Assembly (NCBI GenBank): GCA_903871875.1
Contig: CAIQIR010000101.1
Location: 1-64,000, forward strand
DNA length: 64,000 bases
Reading direction: 5' to 3'
Source: an uncultured Schlesneria sp.
GTDB lineage: Bacteria > Planctomycetota > Planctomycetia > Planctomycetales > Planctomycetaceae
A model generated the notes under the pieces. It did not search any database, was not told the origin of the DNA, and saw nothing but the letters and a program-made list of their open reading frames with translations. Made by a program: the position numbers and the translations under genes. This document shows positions 18,349-27,170 of this stretch, in pieces. Position 1 is the stretch's first letter; the number at the start of each line of letters is the position of its first letter.

Positions 18349-18767
18349 CGAATCCCCTCCCTGGGTCGCTGTCGGTACTTCGAGCTGGGCGAGACTCACT
18401 GTCTTGCCCAAATGGTTCGGTCTGTCGAACAGTACTGAATTTCGGTTCGTAACGATCGTCGGAATGAGTCATTCCCTACGCTTCAGCGCGACTACGACGA
18501 TTTTTGCAAAGGATTGCAATTTAACGGCTTAAGATCAGTTGCAGATTCTCCGCAGTCCGTGTAATTGATAGTTTCCGAAGAATCGTCATACACGGAAAAG
18601 TCCACCCGCTTTGCGTGTTCGGAACGCTGATGGACGGTGACAACTGGCAGACTGGCAATAGACACCCGAAACGGATCCAGGCAGCCGAATCCTGGGAATC
18701 GGGTCATTCACACAAGAGGGACGTTTTGACCGCCCCAGGCGGGATGAAATAACGAACGGAGTGAAAA
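18349..18767. other. Divergent intergenic region before the topoisomerase operon
   Basis: About 420 bp should hold the promoters of the secreted-protein cluster (minus) and the topoisomerase operon (plus). I see no clear operator. A short inverted repeat (CCGCC-CCA-GGCGG) lies near 18730. Small ORFs here have no protein-like features. Confidence 0.4.
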
Positions 18768-21158
18768 TTGGCGAAACGCTTATCCGCGAACGACGGCGGT
18801 GAAAAAGGACCAGAAGTCAGCGATCGGATCGAATATGTTCTCCTGAGCCAGGAAACGCGCCGTCGGTATCTGAATTACGCCATGTCGGTGATTATGTCGC
18901 GAGCGTTGCCAGACGTCCGCGATGGGCTGAAACCCGTTCAGCGACGAATTCTGTATGCGATGTACGAAGTCCTGCATCTGCGATCCGACAGCAAAACGCT
19001 GAAATGCGCCAAAATCGTCGGAACGACGATGGGCGACTACCATCCGCACGGTGATGGAGCGATTTACGACGCATTGGTGCGGATGGCTCAGAATTTCATG
19101 CTGCGGTATCCGCTGGTCGCCGGTCAGGGAAACTTCGGCTCGATCATGGGTCTCCCGGCGGCCGCCAATCGTTACACCGAAGCCAAAGTCACCCCGCTCT
19201 CTGAAAATCTGATGCAAGAGCTGCGGTTCGACACCGTCGCCATGCGTCCCAACTATGATGGCGAAAAAACGGAGCCCGTCATCCTGCCCGCGATGTTCCC
19301 AAACCTGTTGGTGAACGGAGCCTCGGGAATTGCCGTCGGCATGGCGACCAATATGCCATCGCATAATTTGGGTGAAGTCATCGCGGCTTGCGTAGCCCTG
19401 ATCGAAAATCCCGAGGCCGAAACCAAAGATCTGCTCAAACATATCAAAGGCCCCGACTTTCCGCTCGGGGGTCGTATCGTCACCGATCGAAAAGATCTTC
19501 GCGCGATCTATGAAGAAGGTCGTGGGGCGATCAAAGTGCGCGGGGAATGGTCGCTCGATAAAAGCAAAAAGAGTTCGGGAGAAACCCGGGTGATCATCCA
19601 CTCGATTCCCTACGGAGTCGAAACCGGAACACTCGCGGCAGAGATCGGCGAGATCGTCAATTCGAGAAAGCTTCCCCAGCTGATCGACTCCAACGACGAG
19701 ACCGACAACAAGCACGACCTGTGGATTGCCTTGGAACTCAAACCCGGTTCCGATCCCGAGCCGGTCATGAACTATCTATTCAAGCATACTTCACTGGAAC
19801 AAAACTTCGGCTACAACGCCACCTGCCTGATTCCCGATGAACATGGCACGATGATTCCCGCTCGACTCAGTCTTGTGGAAATCTTGCGACACTTCCTGAA
19901 ATTTCGTCTGGCGACCGTACGCCGACGCTTCGAGTTCGATCTGCGGCAACTAGAACAGCGAATCCACCTGCTCGACGGATTCGCCATCATCTTCAATGAT
20001 CTCGATCGCGCACTGAAGATCATTCGCAACAGTTCCGGCAAACGCGACGCCTGCGACAAATTGCTGAAGACGTTTCCGCTACTGGATGAGCCGCAAACCA
20101 TGGCCATTCTGGAAATGCAGCTTTACAAGATCTCGCAGCTCGAAATCGATTCGATTCTGGGAGAACTGAGCGAGAAACGAGCAGCCGCGGAAAAGATTCG
20201 CAAACTGCTCGCGTCGGAAAAGAAACTTTGGAACGTCGTTCAAACCGAACTTCAGGAACTCTCCGCCAAATTTGCCGACAAGCGCCGCACGGCCATCGGT
20301 AGCAGTGACGAGATTGTCGAATTCGACGCTTCGGCCTATATCCTGCGCGAGAATACGAACGTCGTACTGACGCGTGAAGGATGGGTCAAACGTGTCGGCC
20401 GTCTGCAAAGCGTCGAGACCACACGCGTCAGGGAAGGGGATGCTGTCCTGGATGTGATTCCAGGCAGCACCGTGGACAACATCGTGTTCTTCGCCAGCGA
20501 TGGCATCGCTTATACGCTTCCGATCGAATTGATTCCGGTTTCATCCGGATATGGCGAGCCGATTTCCAAACATGTCAAAATGGGCGACGGGGTCAGCATC
20601 GTCGCCGCCATCACCACCGATGCACGCTTTACGCCGTCGGATCAGGACATGGGCGACGACGTACCGCATGCCCCTTACTTCCTGGCGCTCACGGCGCAAG
20701 GCCAGATCATGCGATTGCCGCTGGCCCCGTTCCGAGCTCCTTCAACAAAAGCCGGTCGGAAGTATTGTCGCCCCGTGGAAGGGGACCGCGTTGTCTGGGT
20801 GGAACTGATTCGCGATGCCACATCCATGTTCATTGCAACAAAACAGGCTCGCGTCACTCATTTCGCCCTCGAAGACGTGCCGATCTTGTCCGGGGCCGGC
20901 AAAGGCGTGCGGGGGATCAAGATGGCCGATGCCAAAGACGAAGTACTGGGAGCCGCCCAGATGGCTCGTCCTAGCGACTGCCTGCGGGTGCAGACCTCCG
21001 CGGACAAAGTGCTGGTCTTCGGACAAATGAAATACGAAATCACTTCACGCGGTGGAAAAGGAATTCGAGCGGCCCAGCGAAGTACGTTCACTGACATCGT
21101 CCGACCGGACATCGTCCTGATCGACTGGGCGGCAATCGAAGCGGAGAAGGGGGAATAA
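18768..21158 (+). CDS. gyrA: DNA gyrase/topoisomerase IV subunit A
   Basis: This 796-aa type IIA topoisomerase A subunit cuts and rejoins DNA. The breakage-reunion domain (about 20-510) contains ALPDVRDGLKPVQRRIL, the catalytic Y136 in AANRYTEAK and YHPHGDGAIYDALVRM. The C-terminal part (about 530-790) has beta-pinwheel blades and a late GyrA-box-like SRGGKGI. At the position of quinolone-contacting Ser83 of E. coli GyrA there is Gly97; the acidic D101 is kept. Translation starts at TTG after ACGGAGTG. The stop overlaps the B-subunit start by one base (TAATG). Planctomycetes may carry a second A-B set, so this could instead be a ParC-type subunit. Confidence 0.93.
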   Translation: MAKRLSANDGGEKGPEVSDRIEYVLLSQETRRRYLNYAMSVIMSRALPDVRDGLKPVQRRILYAMYEVLHLRSDSKTLKCAKIVGTTMGDYHPHGDGAIYDALVRMAQNFMLRYPLVAGQGNFGSIMGLPAAANRYTEAKVTPLSENLMQELRFDTVAMRPNYDGEKTEPVILPAMFPNLLVNGASGIAVGMATNMPSHNLGEVIAACVALIENPEAETKDLLKHIKGPDFPLGGRIVTDRKDLRAIYEEGRGAIKVRGEWSLDKSKKSSGETRVIIHSIPYGVETGTLAAEIGEIVNSRKLPQLIDSNDETDNKHDLWIALELKPGSDPEPVMNYLFKHTSLEQNFGYNATCLIPDEHGTMIPARLSLVEILRHFLKFRLATVRRRFEFDLRQLEQRIHLLDGFAIIFNDLDRALKIIRNSSGKRDACDKLLKTFPLLDEPQTMAILEMQLYKISQLEIDSILGELSEKRAAAEKIRKLLASEKKLWNVVQTELQELSAKFADKRRTAIGSSDEIVEFDASAYILRENTNVVLTREGWVKRVGRLQSVETTRVREGDAVLDVIPGSTVDNIVFFASDGIAYTLPIELIPVSSGYGEPISKHVKMGDGVSIVAAITTDARFTPSDQDMGDDVPHAPYFLALTAQGQIMRLPLAPFRAPSTKAGRKYCRPVEGDRVVWVELIRDATSMFIATKQARVTHFALEDVPILSGAGKGVRGIKMADAKDEVLGAAQMARPSDCLRVQTSADKVLVFGQMKYEITSRGGKGIRAAQRSTFTDIVRPDIVLIDWAAIEAEKGE

Positions 21159-23068
21159 TGGCCAGCACCGAATATACATCAAAAGATATCGAAGTCCTCG
21201 AAGGTCTCGATCACGTTCGCATGCGTCCGTCGATGTACATTGGAGGAACCGACTCACGAGGTCTGCATCACCTCCTATGGGAAATTGTCGATAACAGCGT
21301 CGACGAACACCTTGCCGAGCACTGCTCAGAGATCATCGTCACACTGCATAAAGACGGGACGTCCTGCACTGTCGAGGACAATGGTCGAGGGATCCCCGTC
21401 GACACACATCCCAAAACAAAAAAGTCGACACTGGAAACGGTGCTCACCACGCTGAATGCGGGTGGCAAATTCAACAGTCAAGCCTATGCTCGCAGCGGCG
21501 GACTGCACGGTGTCGGATCGTCCGTGACGAATGCCCTGTCAATCGAAATGGTGGCCACTGTTCATCGCGACGGTTTCGAATGGTCCCAGCGTTACAAACG
21601 AGGACGGCCGACAACGCCACTGAAGCAGGTCAGGCCATTCCGCGGCCGTGGCACGATCATCTTCTTTCGCCCCGACGAAGAGATCTTCTCTAAGACGACT
21701 TTCAATTCCGAAACGATCCGTCAACACTTGGAAGACATCGCCTACATCCATGCGGGATTGAAACTCGTTTTCAACGACGAATTCAAAAAGGAAAAGCACG
21801 AATTTCTTTACCCGCAAGGAATCGTCGCCTATCTCGATAAGATTCTTTCCGAAGGGCAAAAGAAGTCGATCCACGAACTGGTCTTCTCGACCACACGCGA
21901 CGAAAGCCAGGTTAAGATCGAAGCAGTGCTGCGATGGACCGAGGCGACGGACGAACAGCTGCGCAGTTACGTGAACGGCATTCGCACTCATGCCGGTGGA
22001 ACCCACGAATCGGGCTTCCGATCAGCGGTCGCCAAGGCAGTTCGCAACTATATCGAAGTTCACGACATCAAAATCAAAGGCGTCGTGATCGAAAACAGCG
22101 ATATCCGCGAAGGTGTCCTGGCGATCCTGTCGGTCTTTCTGCCCAATCCCATGTTTCAGGGCCAGACCAAAGAAAAGCTGAACAACCCGGAAATGAGTGC
22201 GGCAGTCGAAGGGTTGGTCCGACCGGCACTCGAAACCTGGTTGAACAATAATCCGACAATCGCCGACGCCGTCGTCGGGCGAATCGTACTGGCCGCGCGG
22301 GCGCGACAGGCCAGTCGTGAAGCCGCCACGGAAGTCCGCCGCAAGTCACCCACGTCACGACGCACCAGTTTGCCCGGAAAACTGATGGACTGTCGTGCGA
22401 CCGATCCCGCCGAGTCAGAACTGTTCATCGTCGAAGGTCAATCCGCCGGTGGAACAGCGGGAATGGGTCGCGACAGCCGAACACAGGCGATTTTGCCACT
22501 GCGCGGCAAAATCTTGAACACCGAATCGCTCGCGACAAGCAAGATCCTCGAAAGTCAGGAAATCAAAGATCTGATCGAAACTCTCGGCACCGGTGTCGGA
22601 ACCCACTTCGACATCCGTCGCCTGCGTTACGATCGAATCATCCTGATGATGGATGCGGACAGCGATGGCTATCACATCAGCACCCTGCTGCTCACGTTCT
22701 TTTTCCGACACATGCGAGACCTGATTACCAACAAAAAGCTCTATCTGGCTCAGCCACCGCTGTACCGGATTCAGGTGGGAACCCAAATCCTGTACGCACA
22801 GGATGACGCTCACAAAGAAGAAATCGTGACCGGCCTGCCGGCAAACAGAAAGCCTGAGATCAGTCGTTTCAAAGGGCTGGGTGAAATGACTGCCACTCAA
22901 CTGAAGGAAACGACGCTCGATCCGAAAACACGCACCTTGCTGGCAGTGGATGTTGACAGTCTGGTGGAAGCCGATCAAACGTTCTCGCAGTTACTCGGCA
23001 AAGACGCCAGCGAACGTTATCGCATTATCATGAGCGAAGCGAATCTGGTGGATGACCTGGACGTGTGA
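21158..23068 (+). CDS. gyrB: DNA gyrase/topoisomerase IV subunit B
   Basis: This 636-aa B subunit supplies ATP hydrolysis. The GHKL ATPase part has EIVDNSVDE, the ATP-site VEDNGRGIPVD and GGLHGVGSSVTNALS. The transducer domain follows. The TOPRIM domain has EGQSAGG (426-432), LPLRGKILN and the metal-binding MMDADSDGYH. The C-terminus has SRFKGLGEM. It lacks the ~170-aa insert of E. coli GyrB, as most GyrB/ParE proteins do. Residue 428 is Gln where GyrB normally has Asp (Asp426 in E. coli). It is translationally coupled to the A subunit by a TAATG overlap. Whether the pair is gyrase or topoisomerase IV cannot be settled by reading. Confidence 0.93.
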   Translation: MASTEYTSKDIEVLEGLDHVRMRPSMYIGGTDSRGLHHLLWEIVDNSVDEHLAEHCSEIIVTLHKDGTSCTVEDNGRGIPVDTHPKTKKSTLETVLTTLNAGGKFNSQAYARSGGLHGVGSSVTNALSIEMVATVHRDGFEWSQRYKRGRPTTPLKQVRPFRGRGTIIFFRPDEEIFSKTTFNSETIRQHLEDIAYIHAGLKLVFNDEFKKEKHEFLYPQGIVAYLDKILSEGQKKSIHELVFSTTRDESQVKIEAVLRWTEATDEQLRSYVNGIRTHAGGTHESGFRSAVAKAVRNYIEVHDIKIKGVVIENSDIREGVLAILSVFLPNPMFQGQTKEKLNNPEMSAAVEGLVRPALETWLNNNPTIADAVVGRIVLAARARQASREAATEVRRKSPTSRRTSLPGKLMDCRATDPAESELFIVEGQSAGGTAGMGRDSRTQAILPLRGKILNTESLATSKILESQEIKDLIETLGTGVGTHFDIRRLRYDRIILMMDADSDGYHISTLLLTFFFRHMRDLITNKKLYLAQPPLYRIQVGTQILYAQDDAHKEEIVTGLPANRKPEISRFKGLGEMTATQLKETTLDPKTRTLLAVDVDSLVEADQTFSQLLGKDASERYRIIMSEANLVDDLDV

Positions 23069-23186
23069 TCGGTGACTTTGAATGCCGGGCATTGTAAAGT
23101 ATCGAACGGCTGGCCGCTGATTTTCGAAATGTGTCGATCGCGGCCAACAAACGAACAATACGGAAACGAGAGAAACAGGGACTGCG

Positions 23187-23594
23187 ATGAAACGACCATC
23201 GGTTTTTTGTTGTGTGACGCTACTGGTATTCTGTGTCGGAACGGCGAATGCATTTGAGCCGATTCCGGGTCTGATTAAAGACGGGTACAAAGATGACGCC
23301 GACTATAAGCCATTCCTGGAAACTGTCGAAGGACTGAAAACAAAATGTGATGTCTGCCACAAACCTGGTGCCAACAAAAAAGCCAAGGGGCACGGCCTGA
23401 ACGATTTTGGCAAGGTCTACCATGATCAGTTCAAACACAATGAATTCCAGACGGCGATCAAAGCCAAGAACAATGACGAAGCGATGAAGATCTTCAAGGA
23501 CGCCTGGGAAAAAACGATCAAGGAAAAGAACGCCGACGGCAAGGTCTACTTCGACCTGATCAAGGAAGGGAAACTTCCCGGGAAAAACGACTGA
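23187..23594 (+). CDS. Small secreted mono-heme cytochrome c-like protein
   Basis: This 135-aa protein has a signal peptide (1-22, ending GTANAF) and one heme motif, CDVCH (54-58), in a Lys-rich helical protein. A His/Met sixth ligand cannot be placed with certainty. It is probably a periplasmic electron carrier or heme-binding protein; the family is not one I can name. It begins 118 bp after the topoisomerase operon and may be transcribed separately. A weak purine stretch (CAGGGAC) precedes the ATG. Confidence 0.75.
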   Translation: MKRPSVFCCVTLLVFCVGTANAFEPIPGLIKDGYKDDADYKPFLETVEGLKTKCDVCHKPGANKKAKGHGLNDFGKVYHDQFKHNEFQTAIKAKNNDEAMKIFKDAWEKTIKEKNADGKVYFDLIKEGKLPGKND

Positions 23595-23620
23595 TTGACC
23601 TTTGTCTGAATCATCAATGC

Positions 23621-23656
23621 AGGCGAGTTCGGTGGCATTCGCCCTGAGCTCGCCTC
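23621..23656 (+). terminator. Possible terminator hairpin after the small cytochrome gene
   Basis: AGGCGAG (23621-23627) and CTCGCCT (23650-23656) form a 7-bp stem with a long loop of 22 nt, followed by CTTTCATT. The loop is long for an intrinsic terminator, so the call is weak. Confidence 0.3.
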
Positions 23657-23734
23657 TTTCATTCGTCCGATTGTCCAATTTTTGCATCCATCCGTTCTTT
23701 GTCCCAGCAGCTCAGGATTGAGAGGCGGCTTGTG

Positions 23735-24949
23735 ATGATTGAGAATCGGCCCTCGAAGCAGGATCGTACGACAGCCGCCAGCACAGGCTCGCTGGCCATG
23801 TTACTAATCGTTTTCGCGGCCAGTGCCTCCTTCGGCTCGGAACCGGATCCCGATTTGAAACCGATCGGCGGACGGTGGTTTGTGAAAGAGGCGAATCGGC
23901 CTATTTACTACTTCAAAGACGGCGAACGATTCGTCGATTTGTTCTCGTACCACGTGAAAGATTCAAACAAAGACGGCATCGACAACATCCAACTCAGTTA
24001 TGATTCGCAGTTCTTGATCATGAAGAGTCAAGGGTACCCCAATCACCCGACCGCAATCTTTCCAAACAGCGACAATCCGAATTCGATTCGCGTCCAACAA
24101 TTCACCTTCCGTTTGCCGCTCGAACCTAAACTGGCTGATCACATCACCCGAGTTCCGATGGGCCCGATCGGGACGGCACTCAACGGGGTGGTCTTCTTCA
24201 ATCCTTTTGAAGCGGGCGGAATGAATGCCGTTGAGGGATATTCCGAGGTCTGGCTGGATTCCTGTTGTGGACACCCCGCACCTGGTGGCGTCTATCACTA
24301 TCACAAATATCCCAGCTGCGTGAAATCGCCCTTCGCCGACGACGGCAAGCAGCATTCACCGGTGATTGGGTTTGCTTTTGACGGCTTCCCGGTTTATGGC
24401 CCCTACGAAGAATCTGGCCTGATGGCGAAAGATTTGAAGGCCGGTTCGGGCCGCGCCCTCGACGTCTGCAATGGACACCGGGATGACTCGCGAGGCTATC
24501 ACTATCACGTCACACCGGGCCGATTTCCTTACATCCTGGGTGGATACGTGGGAGTCGTCGAACATTCCAACAATCATGAATTGCGCCGTGTCGGCCTTGG
24601 CCCCATTCAGAACAACGCGAAACCGGGGACCTCACTGCCAGTGGCGATTATCTCTGTTCGCCCCGGTACCGCTTCACGCGGGAAGACACATGAAATCCGC
24701 ATTGAACTCGCGCCCGGCCGGCTTCAAAAAGGAAATGCGATTCCCGCTGCCAAACCCAGTTGGGTTCAGATTGGTCCCTATGAGGCCAAAACCATTTCGA
24801 GAGAGGGTCAGGTTGTCACTGCCGAGATTGAAATTCCGGACGATGCCACGCCCGGCGTGTTGCTCGATTGCCATCTCGAATTCGCTTTGACCGACGGAAG
24901 CCGTCCGATCGTCTTCAAGAAAAACGAGGCCTTTCGAGTCGTGGACTAA
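23735..24949 (+). CDS. YHYH domain secreted protein
   Basis: This 404-aa protein has a signal peptide (about 1-35, ending SASFGSEP) and carries the YHYH family motif twice: GVYHYHKYPSC near residue 190 and GYHYHVTPGRFPYILGG near 255. Between them lies VIGFAFDGFPVYGPY, also typical. The C-terminal 100 residues form a probable beta-sandwich. The His/Tyr motifs suggest metal binding, and YHYH proteins often sit near copper or cytochrome genes; here a small cytochrome is upstream. The reaction is unknown. The frame opens at a TTG (23699), but the ATG at 23735 follows GAGGCGG and leads into the signal peptide. Confidence 0.9.
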   Translation: MIENRPSKQDRTTAASTGSLAMLLIVFAASASFGSEPDPDLKPIGGRWFVKEANRPIYYFKDGERFVDLFSYHVKDSNKDGIDNIQLSYDSQFLIMKSQGYPNHPTAIFPNSDNPNSIRVQQFTFRLPLEPKLADHITRVPMGPIGTALNGVVFFNPFEAGGMNAVEGYSEVWLDSCCGHPAPGGVYHYHKYPSCVKSPFADDGKQHSPVIGFAFDGFPVYGPYEESGLMAKDLKAGSGRALDVCNGHRDDSRGYHYHVTPGRFPYILGGYVGVVEHSNNHELRRVGLGPIQNNAKPGTSLPVAIISVRPGTASRGKTHEIRIELAPGRLQKGNAIPAAKPSWVQIGPYEAKTISREGQVVTAEIEIPDDATPGVLLDCHLEFALTDGSRPIVFKKNEAFRVVD

Positions 24950-25053
24950 ATCGACACAGCCATGCGATTGGCGGCGAGTGGGTCTAACTCGCACTCGTCA
25001 AATAACAGACGCCTTGAGCCGGCCCTGCCACAACACCGAGATGAACCGAACGT

Positions 25054-26991
25054 CTATCGGTTCGATAACCGCGCGAGACGTTGTTTCGCCTCAGCGTCGT
25101 TCGGATCGATGCGAACGACCTCGGCAAAATGGCTTTTTGCGCCGGAAAAATCTCCCTCGGCTTCAAGGATTTCGGCCAGACTGAAGTGAGCCCCAGCCAA
25201 TTCGGAATTCAACTCAACCGCTTTCAAAAAACTCGCCTTGGCCGCTTTGACCTGTTTCAGATCTAGTTGGGCAGAGGCCAGATTGTTGCGTGCCGCTGCC
25301 GATTGCGGTGCAAGCTGAACGGCCTTTTCGAAATGCACTGCCGCCTGTTTGATATTTCCTTTCCGAATCTGCTTCAGACCAAGGTGCACTTCGACTGCGT
25401 AATCATTCGAATTCTCCGTCGCTCGCCGAGCGATGGCCTTGTCATATTGCTCGGCAACTTGCGCGACCTCTGTGTGGCGTCCTTGCTTCGCCAGCAATTT
25501 CGACAATTCATCGAGAGCCACTTCGTGGTACGGATTAATCTTCAGAGCGGCGAGAAGCTTTTGCTCAGCTTCGGCAGGACGATCCAATCCGATCAAACAA
25601 CGCCCCCAGCTGCAATACGCATCCGCAACACCGGATCGCTTGAGCGGAAGACCCAATTCGAAGTGCTTGATGGCACGTTCGTATTCGCCTTCCATCCGCA
25701 AATACTCACCGAGACCAAAATGAGCCGTTCCATTTTCAGGAATGATCTCCAGGGCATGTGTCCACAATGTCTCGCTGTTTGTCCAATAGGCGATCTGAAC
25801 ATGGGTCAGCCAACCGCATGCGACCAGCGATAGCGCGACGACGACGCAACCAACAATTCGTCCCGCCTGCGACCCGGCAACCCAGCTGTGAACTTCCCAG
25901 ACGATCATGACGAACAACCCAATATGCGGGACATAAGCATATCGGTCCGCGTAAGCCTGGCTGCCGACCTGAAGCAAACCAATCACCGGCAACAGTGCAA
26001 TGACAAACCACGCCCAGCCGACAATCAAATACGGCTGCTTCACACGACGCCATAAAACCCAGGCCGAAATCCCGCCGACAACCAGTACTCCAATTCCGAC
26101 GCTCAGCCAGGACAACGTCCGCTCGGGATGAGGGTAAAACGCGACGAGGCCCGTGGGAACGAATGTCTTCTGCAGATACCAAATGTAAGCGTAGAACTGA
26201 TGAGCGAATCGGACGTCGAACGTCAAATCCGGTAATGACTTCGTCGCATCGCCCTGGGCGACAATCGTGATCAGCCCGCTCGCGAGAGCCAATCCAAACA
26301 GAGGCAACTTCTCGAGGATCAACCATCGCAGCGATTGGCGAGGAAATCGACCGTCGTCTGCGGGACGGATACTCCAATCGACGCGGTTCAATGGCCAATA
26401 ATCCAGCAGCAGCAACAGGATTGGCAAGGTGACTAACATCGGCTTGGCGAGCAACCCCAGCACCAGTTGCAGCAGCACCGAAATGTACCGCAGTACCGAG
26501 GGGCGTGAGACATAGGCCACGTAGGCCCACATCGTCAGCAATAGAAAAAAAGTACTTAGGACATCTTTTCTCTCAGAAATCCAAGCAACCGACTCGACGT
26601 GGAGCGGATGCAGCGCGAAGAAAGCCGCAACACAGGCACTGCGGCAAATGCTGTTCGTCATTCGCCATAGCACGATGAACAGCAGCAACACATTAGCCGT
26701 ATGAAATACGAGATTCGTCGCGTGAAACCCGGCAGCGGTTCGCCCACACAGGCTGCCGTCGAGCTCAAGTGACAACACGGTGATCGGCTGCCAGTTACCG
26801 CAAACAAACGATGTCCAGGCAGACACCCATCCAGGCCACGTCAGACCGGCCAGAACCTGAGGATTGCCGTAAACATATTCCTTATCGTCGAAGTTGACGA
26901 AGGAATATGTCGCCACGGGCCAATAGGTGGCCACGGTGGCCACCATCAGCCCGACGCACACAACCGCGATCCGCATCCAACTCACGGGCAT
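25054..26991 (-). CDS. TMTC-like membrane protein with C-terminal TPR repeats (copy 1)
   Basis: This 645-aa protein has about 10-12 predicted membrane helices (residues 8-430) followed by about five TPR units (450-640, e.g. GTAHFGLGEYLRMEGEYERA). The first loop has VNFDDKEYVYGNPQV, whose acidic pair matches the catalytic loop of GT-C glycosyltransferases. ACVAAFFALHPLHVESVAWI and ERKDVLSTFF are signatures of the TMTC/DUF1736-like group. It is probably a membrane enzyme that uses a lipid-linked sugar to modify exported proteins, with the TPR part binding partners. It is a tandem paralogue of the next gene. Confidence 0.85.
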   Translation of the reverse strand: MPVSWMRIAVVCVGLMVATVATYWPVATYSFVNFDDKEYVYGNPQVLAGLTWPGWVSAWTSFVCGNWQPITVLSLELDGSLCGRTAAGFHATNLVFHTANVLLLFIVLWRMTNSICRSACVAAFFALHPLHVESVAWISERKDVLSTFFLLLTMWAYVAYVSRPSVLRYISVLLQLVLGLLAKPMLVTLPILLLLLDYWPLNRVDWSIRPADDGRFPRQSLRWLILEKLPLFGLALASGLITIVAQGDATKSLPDLTFDVRFAHQFYAYIWYLQKTFVPTGLVAFYPHPERTLSWLSVGIGVLVVGGISAWVLWRRVKQPYLIVGWAWFVIALLPVIGLLQVGSQAYADRYAYVPHIGLFVMIVWEVHSWVAGSQAGRIVGCVVVALSLVACGWLTHVQIAYWTNSETLWTHALEIIPENGTAHFGLGEYLRMEGEYERAIKHFELGLPLKRSGVADAYCSWGRCLIGLDRPAEAEQKLLAALKINPYHEVALDELSKLLAKQGRHTEVAQVAEQYDKAIARRATENSNDYAVEVHLGLKQIRKGNIKQAAVHFEKAVQLAPQSAAARNNLASAQLDLKQVKAAKASFLKAVELNSELAGAHFSLAEILEAEGDFSGAKSHFAEVVRIDPNDAEAKQRLARLSNR

Positions 26992-27170
26992 ATTGTCAGC
27001 TCATTCGTTTTGCACTGGGCAGTGAGAAGGGGATTCATTCCAAGGACGATTTGCATCGCGAGACGCTACCGATCGATAGAGTACCAGTCAACTTAAAAGA
27101 GTCAGGGCCTCTTCCCGCCGCGGACTCAGCTGGCGGAATTATCAAGGCCGCATTTGCGATATCTCCCCTC

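Noticed and set aside
18780-19715. 311-aa minus-strand ORF
   Set aside because: It is an antisense shadow of the topoisomerase A gene, which has all family motifs.
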